DNA of 64,000 bases, taken from contig NC_092269.1 in the NCBI RefSeq assembly GCF_036320965.1, forward strand, positions 34,407,843-34,471,842. Reading direction: 5' to 3'. The notes under the pieces are model-generated. The model had not been told where the DNA came from, did no database searches, and was given only the letters and a program-made list of their open reading frames with translations. The stretch comes from Panulirus ornatus. Its lineage: Eukaryota > Arthropoda > Malacostraca > Decapoda > Palinuridae. Shown here one piece after another: positions 1-10,975 of the stretch (positions within the stretch are counted from its first letter, which is position 1; every line of letters begins with the position of its first letter). The position numbers and the translations under genes were made by a program.

Positions 1-75
1 TTTCCCACCTGGCATCACGGACCTTTCCATGTTTTACCCAGGACGCTTCACATGCCCTCGTTCAGTCTACTGACA

Positions 76-78
<3 letters not shown>

Positions 79-157
<79 letters not shown>
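79..157. repeat. (AT)n microsatellite
   Basis: This is a perfect AT dinucleotide tract of about 80 bp. Such self-complementary tracts can extrude as cruciforms. It is flanked by unique sequence on both sides. Confidence 0.97.
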
Positions 158-160
<3 letters not shown>

Positions 161-663
161 GGAACATGTAACTACCAGATAGCCCCCCACTACTCCTGCT
201 ATAGTGACCTAATCGCACGTTCCCCAAACACTTCAGGAAAACATCAACACAACTGACGGAATCAACTGAGCCACCACCACCACCGATTTACTCCATATAT
301 ATCTCCCGAGGGCGTCGTGAGGGTGCGTTCAACCCGGGCTGACGGGGGCTGTCGTGGTCCGGAGGGCAGAGCAGTGTGTTCGCGCCCATACCACAGGGGC
401 TCGATAAATCAAACCGGGCTCAACCACAGTTCCATAGAAACTGTAATTATCCCACAATGGCAGATAAAATAAAAGGGGCTTCCCCCTCCCCCTTCCGGTA
501 CGTGGGAGACGACCGGGCCAGCTGCTGTTACCGCTGCAGAAGGAGGGAAGGAGGGAGGGGGGTTTAACAGCAACGGCGCTGGGAAGTACTAACAGCCTTT
601 GTAGCGGCGGTGGCGGCTGTTGAAGCGCTATGGACGCCGCCGAAGGGTCGGCGACACAACCCC
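158..663. other. Unique low-copy segment, no gene seen
   Basis: This stretch has no tandem structure and no recognisable protein. Short open frames exist on both strands but show no known domain, and the CAG-rich array that follows extends some of them artificially. It holds nothing that I can name. Confidence 0.6.
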
Positions 664-679
664 AGGCGACGCCACAGGA

Positions 680-975
680 GCAGTGGCAACAACGGCAGCA
701 GCAGCAGCGACAACCAAAGAAGCAGCAGCAGCGGCAGGAACAGTAACAACCACAGCAGCAGCAACAACAACCACCACAGCAGCAGGAACAGTAACAACCA
801 CAGCAGCAGGAACAGTAACAGCCACAGCAGCAGGAACAGTAACAACCACAGCAGCAGGAACAGTAACAGCCACAGCAGCAGCAACCACCACAGCAGCAGG
901 AACAGTAACAACCACAACAACAACAACAACCACCACAGCAGCAGGAACAGTAACAACCACAGCAGAAGGTAATAC
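680..975. repeat. CAG/CAA-rich minisatellite, 24-bp unit
   Basis: Tandem units of 24 bp are built from CAGCAGCAGGAACAGTAACA followed by an ACCA or GCCA ending, with some shortened and degenerate copies. Because 24 is a multiple of three, all frames stay open: one reads Asn/Ser/His-rich, the opposite strand reads Leu/Trp/Cys-rich or Val/Ala-rich. No frame resembles a known protein, so I treat these as repeat translations. Confidence 0.9.
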
Positions 976-1099
976 AAGAACAACAACAACAAGAACACGA
1001 CCACCAGAATGAATGAGCATTGATGCAAGTGCGTAAGACTGTCTGTTGTGGTGTACGTACCCGTGTGCATATATGTATGTCTTTGCGCATGTCTAGACA

Positions 1100-1102
<3 letters not shown>

Positions 1103-1143
<41 letters not shown>
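1103..1143. repeat. (GT)n microsatellite
   Basis: This is a perfect GT tract of about 40 bp, a potential Z-DNA former. Confidence 0.97.
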
Positions 1144-1144
<1 letters not shown>

Positions 1145-1268
1145 TGCAGCAGGCGGCCCACACCATCACTGGTCTCCCGCTGCACAAATGATCAGAAAAA
1201 TTCACGTACGTCTGTCGCTTCTAGGGGCTCAGGTTCCCACACCCAGCGATGCCTGGCTATATACACCC

Positions 1269-1273
<5 letters not shown>

Positions 1274-1341
<68 letters not shown>
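1274..1341. repeat. (CT)n microsatellite
   Basis: This is a perfect CT tract of about 68 bp. Polypyrimidine mirror repeats of this type can form triplex (H-DNA) structures. Confidence 0.97.
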
Positions 1342-1346
<5 letters not shown>

Positions 1347-1530
1347 ATACGTCTCTCGTCTACATGTAGCCTTGTCTCTGTTTATTCAACATTGCCCGTT
1401 AAACGAGAAGGATCAACGAGTAAGTGCGTTAGGGAACATTAACGAGTGTCTTGGGACAGAGATCAGGAATTATAATATTCACTCACTTTAATCACCCCAA
1501 ACTTTCTGAAAGCTACTGCAGCCCAAGGCA

Positions 1531-1556
1531 GTATTATTATTATTATTATCATTATT

Positions 1557-1606
<50 letters not shown>

Positions 1607-1622
1607 CATTATTATTATCATC

Positions 1623-1657
<35 letters not shown>

Positions 1658-1735
1658 CATTATCATTATTACTATCACTATCATTATCATTATTATCATT
1701 CTTATTATCATTATCATTATCATCTTTATTATTAG
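1531..1735. repeat. (ATT/ATC)n trinucleotide tract
   Basis: About 200 bp of ATT is interspersed with ATC triplets, giving a Tyr/His-rich frame on one strand and an Ile/Met-rich frame on the other. Neither is a protein. The 20 bases just upstream (1512-1531) match the CTGCAGCCCAAGGC word of the dispersed repeat at 3468. Confidence 0.95.
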
Positions 1736-1786
1736 CTTTTCTATACCAACCATCGCAACCCTCCCTACACTATCCTCAATCACCTC

Positions 1787-2375
1787 ACAGGGCAGTCTCA
1801 GGGCCATCAATACACACCAGGGCCCCCCCAGGGCAGTCTCAGGGCCATCAATACACACCAGGGCCCCTCAGGGCATCTCAGGGCCATTAATACACACCAG
1901 GGCCCCTCAGGGCCATCAATACACACCAGGGCCCCTCAGGGCATCTCAGGGCCATTAATACACACCAGGGCCCCTCAGGGCCATCAATACACACCAGGGC
2001 CCCTCAGGGCATCTCAGGGCCATTAATACACACCAGGGCCCCCTCAGGGCCATTAATACACACCAGGGCCCCTCAGGGCAGTCTCAGGGCCATCAAAACA
2101 CACCAGAGCCCCCTCAGGGCAGTCTTAGGGCCATCAATACACACAAGGGCCCCCCAGGGCAGTCTCAGGGCCATTAATACACACCAGGGCCCCCCAAGGC
2201 AGTCTCAGGGCCATTAATACACACCAGGGCCCCCTCAGGGCAGTCTCAGGGCATCAATACACACCAGGGCCCCTCAGGGCAGTCTCAGAGCCATTAATAC
2301 ACACCAGGGCCCCTCAGGGCAGTCTCAGGGCCATCAACACACACCAGGGCCCCTCAGGGCAGTCTCAGGGCCATC
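1787..2375. repeat. Minisatellite, ~39-bp unit (CAGGGCC-rich)
   Basis: Tandem copies are built from CAGTCTCAGGGCCATCAATA then CACACCAGGGCCCC. Many copies lack the CAGTCT part, so the spacing alternates between shorter and longer units. Copy boundaries carry GGGCCC palindromes. No reading frame is conserved. Confidence 0.93.
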
Positions 2376-2520
2376 ACATATCGGACATCTCCAAACACAC
2401 TTCCCATCAAACATCTCATGACCTACACAGACAGACACAGAAATACAGTCTCTCCCTCCCTTCTCCTGGTGGGGGTTGGGGTGATCTGTGTGCCCCACCC
2501 TCCAAGCTCCCAGGAAGGCT
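2376..2520. other. Short unique spacer between two minisatellites
   Basis: About 145 bp of non-repetitive sequence separates the 39-bp and 30-bp arrays. Nothing was recognised. Confidence 0.6.
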
Positions 2521-2936
2521 GTCGACCTAAGGGTTCGTCAGGGTGACGGTATCAACCTAAGGGTTCGTCAGGGTGTCGGTGTCGACCTAAGGGTCCGTTA
2601 GGGTGACGGTATCGACCTCAGGGTTCGTCAGGGTGACGGTGTCGACCTAAGGGTTCGTCAGGGTGTCGGTGTCGACCTAAGGGTTCGTCAGGGTGACGGT
2701 ATCGACCTAAGGGTCCGTCAGGGTGACGGTATCGACCTAAGGGTTCGTCAGGGTGTCGGTGTCGACCTAAGGGTTCCTCAGGGTGACGGTATCGACCTAA
2801 GGGTTCGTCAGGGTGACGGTATCGACCTAAGGGTTCCTTAGGGTGACGGTATCGACCTAAGGGTTCGTCAGGGTGACGGTATCGACCTAAGGGTTCGTCA
2901 GGGTGACGGTATCGACCCTAAGGGTCCGTCAGGGTC
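2521..2936. repeat. Minisatellite, 30-bp unit, ~14 copies
   Basis: Units begin GTCGACCTAAGGGTTCGTCA and end GGGTGACGGT. They stay in exact 30-bp register for about 14 copies, with point variants such as ATCGACC for GTCGACC and GGTCCG for GGTTCG. The register breaks only in the last copy, which has one extra C. Many units carry a SalI-like GTCGAC palindrome. Confidence 0.95.
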
Positions 2937-3391
2937 TACGGCCACTGGCCTGCCGTTGCTATTCCCAACATCTAACCCCACACCTACCCCACTGGCTGTC
3001 TACCCATTTACCGACACTGGGCGTCCGTGGGCCGGTAAACCGCCCAGGCAGTTGATAAAGTGTCTGGCTCTATTGGCCAGCCAACGTGGGCCGTAAACTA
3101 CAAATGGGCTAAAAATACGCCCGAGCCGAACACCACCCCCGGGGAGGCGGCGCGCACGAGGCGGCCTCCCTCGTAAAAGCGGCAATGTCTTTAGCGATTC
3201 AGCACAGTGACGGTAAGTCGGCGTCATTCATATGCAATACACACGGGAGCCAATACTGGACGGGAGGGAGGGAGGGGGAGCTCTGTCTCCCGACACCCAC
3301 GCCCGCCCACTCCCACGCCCTCACACGCACCCCCCCACCGCCAGATGGACTGGGTAAGGCAGCGGGGCAAGGCCGGGGAGCAACGCGACCC

Positions 3392-3394
<3 letters not shown>
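2937..3394. other. Unique segment before GA tract
   Basis: This is non-repetitive, moderately GC-rich DNA with no recognised gene. Open frames of up to about 75 codons have no recognisable domain, and the longer ones run into the GA tract. Confidence 0.55.

Positions 3395-3453
<59 letters not shown>
3395..3453. repeat. (GA)n microsatellite
   Basis: This is a perfect GA tract of about 59 bp. It directly abuts a member of the dispersed repeat family. Confidence 0.97.
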
Positions 3454-3455
<2 letters not shown>

Positions 3456-3467
3456 CTGGCGCTACGC

Positions 3468-3605
3468 TGGACCTCTTCAAAGGCACCTGCAGCCCAAGGC
3501 TGCGCTACTTCCAGGAGCAGGGAAGCGCAGAGTCCTTAGCAGTGAAATGATCTTGGACGAGACTGTGCTCCCAGTGATACAGAAGTCTCGCCCAAAGTGA
3601 CTTTT
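3468..3605 (+). repeat. Dispersed repeat, copy A
   Basis: This segment is similar to 6890-7030 and 18905-19085. Shared words in the same order include CTGCAGCCCAAGG, TCCAGGAGCAGGGAA, GACGAGACTGTGCTCCCAG, TGATACAGAAG and AAAGTGACT. It has no coding potential that I can see. It may be a SINE-like or MITE-like element of about 140-180 bp; the ends are not defined. Confidence 0.7.
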
Positions 3606-3635
3606 TTTTACCCCCTCGACGTGTGACATCAAGCG

Positions 3636-4385
3636 GACGAGAAGAAAACGGCGCCAACACTAAGCTTGTGGGGTACTAATTTAGTATACTGAGGAAGAAA
3701 ACGGCAGCAACACTAAGCTGGGAGTGGGGGTGGGGGAGCACTAATATATACTGAGGAAGAAAACGGCAGCAACACTAAGCTTGTAGGGGCCACTAATGTG
3801 GTACAGTGAGGAAGAAAACGGCAGCAACACCAAGTTTGGAGGGGCCACTAATGTGGTACAGTGAGGAAGAAAACGGCAGCAACACCAAGTTTGCAGGGGC
3901 CACTAATGTGGTACACTGAGGAAGAAAACGGCAGCAACACTAAGGTTGGGGGGCCACTAATGTGGTACACTGAGGAAGAAAACGGCAGCAACACTAAGGT
4001 TGGGGGGCCACTAATGTGGTACACTGAGGAAGAAAACGGCAGCAACACTAAGCTTGGAGGGGCCACTAATGCAGTACACTGAGGAAGAAAACAGCAGCAA
4101 CACTAAGCTTGGAGAGGCAAATAATGTGGTACACTGAGGAAGAAAACGGCAGCAACACTAAGCTTGGAGGGGCCACTAATGTAGTACACCGTGAAAGAAA
4201 ACGAGAGCAACACTAAGCTTGGAAGGGCCACTAATGTAGTACACTGAGGAAGAAAACGAGAGCAACACTAAGCCTTGGGGCACTAATACATTAAACTGAG
4301 GAAGAAAACGGTAGCAACACAAAGCCAGGTGGGGGGTGGGGGGGACTACGTAGTATACTGAGGGAGAAAACGGAAGGTGGGTGAC
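3636..4385. repeat. Minisatellite, ~55-bp unit
   Basis: About 13 units are built from ACTGAGGAAGAAAACGGCAG, CAACACTAAGCTTGGAGG and GGCCACTAATGTGGTAC. Inner copies are nearly identical while those at both ends are more diverged and vary in length, the usual pattern when the centre of an array is homogenised by unequal exchange. Confidence 0.93.
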
Positions 4386-4505
4386 TAACACCGCAGCAGG
4401 CAAGAAGGCGCAATGGAGAAGAAAGAGGAAGTGACAAAAATAAAACAAAACAATGTGGAATCAGAGAGCTTAGAAGAGTATACGTCAAATCAAGTCAGGA
4501 TCGTA

Positions 4506-4506
<1 letters not shown>

Positions 4507-4584
<78 letters not shown>
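4507..4584. repeat. (AT)n microsatellite
   Basis: This is a perfect AT tract of about 78 bp. Confidence 0.97.
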
Positions 4585-4592
<8 letters not shown>

Positions 4593-5089
4593 AACAAATT
4601 TGTTATTCATTTATCATCTTTATATCTTTCGACTGTGGTAATAAATATAAGGGTGTGGTAAGACGGCTGTGGCTGTGGGGGGAGGGGGCACAGTTAATGC
4701 TGTGGCACAGACTATGATGCTGTGGTATACTGAGGATACAGAGGTACTGGAACAAGCTGCTGTGCTGCTGTGGCAAGAGCTCTGTTGGAAGAAGGATATG
4801 TATGCCAGTCGCTGGCTTCGAGCTGTCAGAGGGGTGTGCTGTGGCAGGGGCAATACCACAGCAAGGGGTCGGCAATCCCTCACAGCATGAACGAGGGAAA
4901 CAAGACCACAAATGCAGCCACAGCATCAGACAAATGACCATCACCGCAGTAAGGACAACTCAGCCAACACCACAGCGAAGAATGAGAGTCCACAATAGCT
5001 ACACACACACACACACACACACGAACACAGCAACATGGCAACGGTGCATAACACAAATGATTAACCAACTGGGAAAGACAGTGTACGAA
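4585..5089. other. Unique segment with short (AC)n
   Basis: Unique sequence contains an AC tract at 5001-5022. The start of a long open frame lies here, but almost all its length comes from the following 30-bp minisatellite, so no gene is called. Confidence 0.55.
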
Positions 5090-6166
5090 ACCTCATGGTC
5101 CACAATAACACTCCTAGCCACTTCATGGTCCACAATACCACCCCTGGCCACCTCATGGTCCACAATACCACTCCTAGCCACTTCATGGTCCACAATACCA
5201 CTCCTGGCCACCTCATGGTCCACAATACCACTCCTGGCCACTTCATGGTCCACAATACCACCTCTGGCCACCTCATGGTCCACAATACCACTCCTGCCAC
5301 TTCATGGTCCACAATACCACCCCTGGCCACCTAATGGTCCACAATACCACTCCTGGCAACTTCATGGTCCACAATACCACCCCTGGCCACCTAATGGTCC
5401 ACAATACCACCCCTGGCCACCCCATGGTCCACAACACCACCCCCGGCCACCCCATGGTCCACAACATCACCCCTGGCCACCCCATGATCCACAACACCAC
5501 CCCTGGCCACCCCATGGTCCACAACACCACCCCTGGCCACCCCATGGTCCACAACACCACCCCTGGCCACCCCATGGTCCACAACACCACCCCTGGCCAC
5601 CCCATGGTCCACAACATCACCCCTGGCCACCCCATGATCCACAACACCACCCCTGGCCACCCCATGGTCCACAACATCACCCCTGGCCATCCCATGGTCC
5701 AAAATACCACCCCATAGCCATCTCATGGTCCACAATATCACCCCTGTCCACCCCATGGTCCACAGCACCACCCCTGGCCACCCCATGGTCCACAACACCA
5801 CCCCTGGCCACCCCATGGTCCAAAATACCACCCCATAGCCATCTCATGGTCCACAACACCACCCCTGGCCACCCCATGGTCCACAACACCACCCCTGGCC
5901 ACCCTATGGTCCACGACACCACCCCTGGCCACCCCATGGTCCACAACACCACCCCTGGCCATCCCATAGTCCAAAATACCACCCCATAGCCATCTCATGG
6001 TCAACAACATCACCCCTGTCCACCCCATGGTCCACAGCACCACCCCTGGCCACCCCATGGTCCACAGCACCACCCCTGGCCACCCCATGGTCCACAACAC
6101 CACCCCTGGCCACCCCATGGTCCACAACACCACCCCTGGCCACCCCATGGTCCACAACACCACCCC
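5090..6166. repeat. Minisatellite, 30-bp unit, ~36 copies
   Basis: Units read CTCATGGTCCACAATACCAC then CCCTGGCCAC. The first third carries TCATGG with ACTCCTGG variants and the rest carries CCATGG with ACCCCTGG. The unit length of 30 keeps all frames open, giving 10-residue repeats such as MVHNTTPGHP, and shadow frames of up to about 395 codons on both strands. A variant marker (AAAATACCACCCCATAGCC) recurs at 5701, 5822 and 5973, spaced 121 and 151 bp, which indicates higher-order duplication. Confidence 0.95.
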
Positions 6167-6445
6167 GGGGGCCGGGGGGGGGCAACATGTGTCACCATCT
6201 CTTTCATTCCCTGCCCCCACTGGTCGTCCCCCCCTCCCCACCCCAATCCCCCCCTCCCCCCCGCCTGGGAAGGACCTATTCATTGGCCTTATTTGTCGTT
6301 TTATGCCTACCCGAGACTGCAGTGTTGACAGCTCATAAACTACCGCAGCGCCCCCGTACCGCGCAGCCGGCCAGGCTTAGCCAGTCGGCCAGCCGCCCCT
6401 GCAACTAACCCCACCACGGGTCTTCCCTCCTTAGAACTCCCCCAT

Positions 6446-6448
<3 letters not shown>
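6167..6448. other. C-rich unique segment
   Basis: The segment contains a G-run and C-runs next to the array end, then unique sequence. No gene was recognised. Confidence 0.5.

Positions 6449-6476
<28 letters not shown>
6449..6476. repeat. (AC)n microsatellite
   Basis: This is a short perfect AC tract. Confidence 0.95.
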
Positions 6477-6479
<3 letters not shown>

Positions 6480-6889
6480 GGGGTGTGCTTGTACCAGCAG
6501 CCGACCACCTCCACCACAAAAGCTGCTGTTGAGTTCCCCTCCTGAGCCTTGAGCTGCCAGAGCAGGACCATATCCTCAACTCCGGGAGGGCCAGTCCGCT
6601 TGCGATGGCTCGTCCCCTCCCTCAGGTGTAGAGTCTTGCCCCTCGAGGCAACGGCCACTGGGAGGAAAATTCACAGGATGATACACAGGGACTCTCAAGC
6701 AGGACAGGGATGGCTCAAGAGCGGCAACAGCCGTGAAGGAGGGACATCCACTCGAAGACGTGCCCTCTGACGGGCGAGCGCCCTGGGTAGTGCGATCTCC
6801 ATGCCTCACTCTCTCTGGTCTCCTGTCGTCACACACCAAACTTCTCTCGTCCAGCATCAAGACGGCGTAATGGTCCAATTTTTCGTTAA
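6477..6889. other. Unique segment, no gene seen
   Basis: Overlapping open frames of 70-110 codons occur on both strands. None shows a recognisable domain or an obvious splice structure, and frames this long are expected by chance in GC-balanced DNA. Confidence 0.5.
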
Positions 6890-7030
6890 ACTCCCACAGG
6901 ACCACTTTTTACAAGACCCCTGCAATTTCGAGGCTGCGCTGGGATCAGTAGCAGGGAAACGATGCTACTCCATTCTAAAAGCAAGGCGTTCCTGGACGAG
7001 ACGGGGCTCCCTTTCGTCAACTGACGATGA
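6890..7030 (+). repeat. Dispersed repeat, copy B
   Basis: This copy resembles copies at 3468 and 18905. It shares CAGGACCA-TTT-TAC with the latter and GAGGCTGCGCT, AGCAGGGAAA and GGACGAGACGGGGCTCCC with the former. It is the most diverged of the three and is followed closely by a GA tract. Confidence 0.55.
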
Positions 7031-7088
7031 TGCAGCTTTGCCGAAGAGATGTAGCCATTTGTAGGCCAAGTCTGGCTACGCGAAATAG

Positions 7089-7090
<2 letters not shown>

Positions 7091-7167
<77 letters not shown>
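7091..7167. repeat. (GA)n microsatellite
   Basis: This is a perfect GA tract of about 77 bp. Confidence 0.97.
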
Positions 7168-7168
<1 letters not shown>

Positions 7169-7344
7169 CAAGCATGGTATTCACGGCCCCACATGGTTAT
7201 CGCAAGTAATCCCCTACCAACACAAGAAGGTGCGTATATATAATACACCACAATGGATAAACCCTACTGGCACAACGATGTCTGAAATACCACGTAAACT
7301 AACGCCACAAAACTTTACAACTGTCGTAAAAGAAAAACCTGGAT

Positions 7345-7348
<4 letters not shown>

Positions 7349-7424
<76 letters not shown>
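7349..7424. repeat. (AT)n microsatellite
   Basis: This AT tract forms the left boundary of an AT-bounded interspersed element. Confidence 0.97.
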
Positions 7425-7425
<1 letters not shown>

Positions 7426-7541
7426 CCAAAAGAAGGAACAGAGAAGGGGGCCAGGTGAGGATATTCCCTCAAGGGCCCAGTCCTCTGTTCTTAACGCTAC
7501 CTCGCTAACGCAAGAAATGGCGAATAGTATGAAAGAAAGAA

Positions 7542-7545
<4 letters not shown>
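7425..7545 (-). mobile_element. AT-bounded interspersed element, minus strand
   Basis: On the minus strand this contains TTAGCGAGGTAGCGTTAAGA, then ACAGAGGACTGGGCC and GAGGGAATATCCTCACCTGG, followed by CTCTGTTCCTTCTTTTGG. The same sequence occurs on the plus strand at 29339 and in part at 42216. AT microsatellites flank it on both sides. I believe this family is abundant in decapod genomes, which is memory and not a search. There is no ORF, so it would be non-autonomous if mobile. Confidence 0.75.

Positions 7546-7627
<82 letters not shown>
7542..7627. repeat. (AT)n microsatellite
   Basis: This AT tract, with one CA interruption near its start, bounds the element to its left. Confidence 0.97.
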
Positions 7628-7629
<2 letters not shown>

Positions 7630-8344
7630 ATAGCCTTGCGATGATGTCGCAGGCTGGCCATGTACAGGGGAACATTACGAGTCCACTAGTGAGGGGGGGA
7701 CATTTAAGAAATCACAACATAACTATCCCTCGAGTATACTTGATCGTCCAGGCTGTAACAGTGGGTACGTTGGCCTGCGGGTCGCCGCCTCAAATAGTCT
7801 TGAGAGATCACGAGAGCACCAAGGCAGCTGCTGGGGTTAGAGCGCCGCCGGCCCGGAGCCACGACCGGGCTCTGGACAAGTTGTGGGGAGGAGGAGGTGC
7901 AGGAGGAGGAGCAGGAGGAGGGAAGAAGGAGAAGAAGGAAGGGGTGGTGGTGGTGGTGGTGTCGGTGAGCACTCACAACAAAGGGGCAGCGATGACTGAC
8001 CAGCGAACAAGCCTGGTCTTAACACCCGACCTTCTATAATCTTCCCATTACCAACATACACCCCGGCGTACACAAATGACCTATACAAATATGCAGTACA
8101 AATGGAGAGCCGTTCCGGCAGGGTGATCTAATGCCACTGGACGGGACGCAACCCCGCAGTATTCCAGCCCCCAAGTTGTGCAACAAGTGAGCTTTTTTAT
8201 TATGTATGCTAATTGGCTACCGTATTCGGCAATCATTTACTCAACGAAATGGTGTTGGGTACATTTTAAATGGTTTTATGGAAATCGCCCCACGTCTTGC
8301 CTAGAAACAACAAAACAAACGATAATTATATTCCGATTAACGGC
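7628..8344. other. Unique segment with a GGA/GGT-rich patch
   Basis: This is mostly unique. A purine-rich GGA/GAAG patch followed by GGT triplets lies at about 7889-7962 and produces Ser/His-rich shadow frames on the opposite strand. No gene was recognised. Confidence 0.55.
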
Positions 8345-8466
8345 GGGTCTCGTTAAACGTCTTAATACAGCCTTTTTATCAACCCGTCTCGTTAAACGTC
8401 TTCATGCAGTCTTATATCAAATCGTCTCGTTAAACGTCTCAATACAGTGTTACATCAACACGTCAG
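8345..8466. repeat. Short minisatellite, ~39-bp unit x3
   Basis: The word GTCTCGTTAAACGTCT recurs at about 8346, 8385 and 8423, each followed by a CAATACAG- or CATGCAG-like stretch and then ATCAA. Confidence 0.85.
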
Positions 8467-8515
8467 GAAAACAGCCCCCGGGAGCCGACTCTTGTACGAC
8501 TCAAACCTAAGGTTA

Positions 8516-8805
8516 GAAGAACCCCGGGTTACACATGAACACTGGGTCACAAAGGAACCCCGGGTTACATTAAAACCCTGGGCTACGCACGACCCCGAGT
8601 TACATGAGCCCTCGCTTACAGATGAATCCCGCCATACAAAACAGCCTTGTGTTAGGAAAAAAAAAAGTAGGATTACTCATGAACTCTGGGTTTCAAAAGA
8701 ACCCCGGGTTACTCAATAGCTTTGGGTTACACAGGAACCACGGGATACTGAAAAACTTTGGGTTACACAGGAACTCCGGGTTTTCCAAGATCCGTGGGTT
8801 ACACT
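8516..8805. repeat. Degenerate minisatellite, 18-bp unit
   Basis: Units resemble GAACCCCGGGTTACACAT. About 16 copies are present and strongly diverged, with an A-run at 8658-8667 in the middle. The 18-bp period gives six-residue translation repeats (EPRVTH-like), which I do not regard as a protein. Confidence 0.85.
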
Positions 8806-9009
8806 CCCGAGCTAGAACTGAGGTGCAACATCTCCATCTGATTAAGGCTTCCCAGGGCACCAACTGACAAGGACTGGTATGGCAGCGATGAGGCTCTGTC
8901 AATGTCTGGGTTGCCGGCACTGGGCAGTTCAATGCCTCCCATCACTGTATGGGATGGTGGTGACACTTTAGCATCTCTTAGCAATGTCTGGAGCAGCCCA
9001 TGTCACGTT
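8806..9009. other. Unique spacer before the 40-bp array
   Basis: About 200 bp lacks tandem structure. No gene was recognised. Confidence 0.5.
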
Positions 9010-9895
9010 CGTATCTTCCAGGTGCCCTCCAACACTGCCTGGAGAGACCCTGATCATTCTTGTACCCTCCAGCACTGCCCGGAGAGACCCTGATCATTCC
9101 TGTACACTCCAGCACTGCCTGGAGAGACCCTAATCATTCTTGTATCCTCCAGCACTGCCTGGAGAGACCATGATCATTCTTGTATCCTCCAGCACTGCCT
9201 GGAGGACCCTGGTCATTCTTGTATCCTCCAGCACTGCCTGGAGAGACCATGATGATTCCTGTACACTCCAGCACTGCCTGGAGAGACCCTGATCATTCCT
9301 GTACCCTCCAACATTGCCTGGAGAGATCTTGATCATTCTTGTACCCTCCAGCACTACATGGAGAGACCTTGATCATTCTTGTACTCTCCAGCACTGCCTG
9401 GAGGACCCTGATCATTCCTGTACCCTCCAACACTGCCTGGAGAGACCCTGATCATTCTTGTACCCTCCAGCACTGCCTGGAGAGACCTTGGTAATTCTTG
9501 TATCCTCCAGCACTGCCTGGAGAGACCCTGGCCTCTCATGTACCTTCCAGTACTGCCTGGAGAGACCCTGGTCACTCATGTACCTTCCAGTACTGCCTGG
9601 AGAGACCCTGGTAACTCCAACATTGCCTAGAGTGAATCTGGTTACTCGTGTACCTTCCAGGAGGATCCTGGTCACTCATGTACCTTCAAGCACTGCCTGG
9701 AGGACCTTGGCCACTCGTGTACCCTCCAGTGCTGCCTGGAAAGATTCTGGACAGTTTTGCACCTTCCAGCACTGCCTGGAGGACCCTAGTCACTAATGTA
9801 ACTTCCAGTACTGCCTGGAGGACCCTGGTCACTAATGTACCTTCCAGTGCCGCCTGGAAAGATCCTGGTCAGTTTTGTAACTTCCAGCTCAGTTA
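9010..9895. repeat. Minisatellite, 40-bp unit, ~22 copies
   Basis: Units run CTGGAGAGACCCTGATCATT then CTTGTACCCTCCAGCACTGC. A 38-bp variant lacks two bases in GGAGAGACC. TGATCA and CTCCAG/CTGGAG give each unit internal dyad symmetry. Because 40 is not a multiple of three, the shadow frames rotate and are short. Confidence 0.94.
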
Positions 9896-10380
9896 AGAGG
9901 GACCATAGGAAACTCTAGTGCCTCCAGGTATTATTTGGTGAAGTTTGAGCACTCAAATATCTTCCAGCACCACCAAAAATGACGATAGGTGTTATAGCAC
10001 CTCTCGAGAACTGCTTGGAGTGACACTGGGGGATCTGGTACTTCCCTCTACCACCTAGAGTAATGCTGAGCATTTTTGTTTTCCTTTTTTTTTTTTGCAC
10101 TCTGTACAATCTGTAGTGAAAATATAGTCAAATCTTTCAGACATTAGGGACGCTTGGCTGTTCTAGAAATCATGCACATGTCATACAGTGTCTAAACAAC
10201 ATATTTCTTATGTTTTATATACAGATTAATACCTGATCTAAGGCATCTCGGGCCAGTCTCGGAAGTATGAGGCTGAAAACGACCCTAAAACGTTCCAACT
10301 CTGGCAGTGGGCACTTGATGCACCTCCCTGCGATGCCTAATGTGATACCGGGAACTCCAGTACATCCTGATACTACCTTG
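9896..10380. repeat. Diverged bridge between two related arrays
   Basis: Decayed copies are visible up to about 10070 (CTTCCAGCACCACC, ACTGCTTGGAGTGACACTGG, TACCACCTAGAG), then unique DNA with a T-run at 10086. This suggests that the arrays on either side were once continuous or arose from a common unit. Confidence 0.6.
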
Positions 10381-10975
10381 AGCAATGCTGGGTACGCTAC
10401 TACCCCCGGTACTGCCTGGAGGAATACTGGACACGCTATTACCCCCGGTACTGCCTGGAGCAATACTGGGCACGATATTACCCCCGGTTCTGCCTGAAGC
10501 AATACTGGACACGCTACTACCCCCGGTACTGCCTGGAGCAATACTGGACACGCTATTACCCCCAGTTCTACCTGGAGCAATACTGGGCACGCTACTACCC
10601 CCGGTTCTGCCTGGAGCAAGAATGGACACGCTACTACCTACGGTACTGCCTGGAGCAACACTGGACTCGCTATTACCCCCGGTTCTGCCTGAAGCAATAC
10701 TGGACACCCTATTACCCCCGGTACTGCCTGGAGCAAGAATGGACACGCTACTACCTCCGGTACTGCCTGGAGCAACACTGGACACGCTATTACCCCCAGT
10801 TCTGCCTGAAGCAATACTGGACACGCTACTACCCCCGGTACTGCCTGGAGCAACACTGGACACGCTATTACCCCCAGTTCTGCCTGGAGCAGTACTGGGC
10901 ACGCTACTACCTCAGGTACTGCCTGGAGCAGTACTGGGCACCTTACGAGACCCGGTACTGCCTAGCACCCTATTT
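10381..10975. repeat. Minisatellite, 39-bp unit, ~15 copies
   Basis: Units run GCAATACTGGACACGCTATT then ACCCCCGGTACTGCCTGGA. The period of 39 bp keeps frames open on both strands (13-residue repeats such as PVLPGAILDTLLP), giving spurious frames of 205-242 codons. The ACTGCCTGGAG word is shared with the preceding 40-bp array. Confidence 0.94.

Noticed and set aside
664..1205. Cys- or Leu-rich minus-strand proteins of 213-257 codons
   Set aside because: They are translations of the 24-bp CAG-rich array and neighbouring GT tract.
2521..2936. CRISPR-like regular direct repeats
   Set aside because: The repeats are contiguous with no spacers, there are no cas genes, and the sequence is eukaryotic. 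The same holds for all other arrays.
4802..5989. 395-codon open frame
   Set aside because: Nearly all of it is the 30-bp minisatellite at 5090-6166. Equally open frames exist on the other strand and in other phases, so the length is explained by a period divisible by three.
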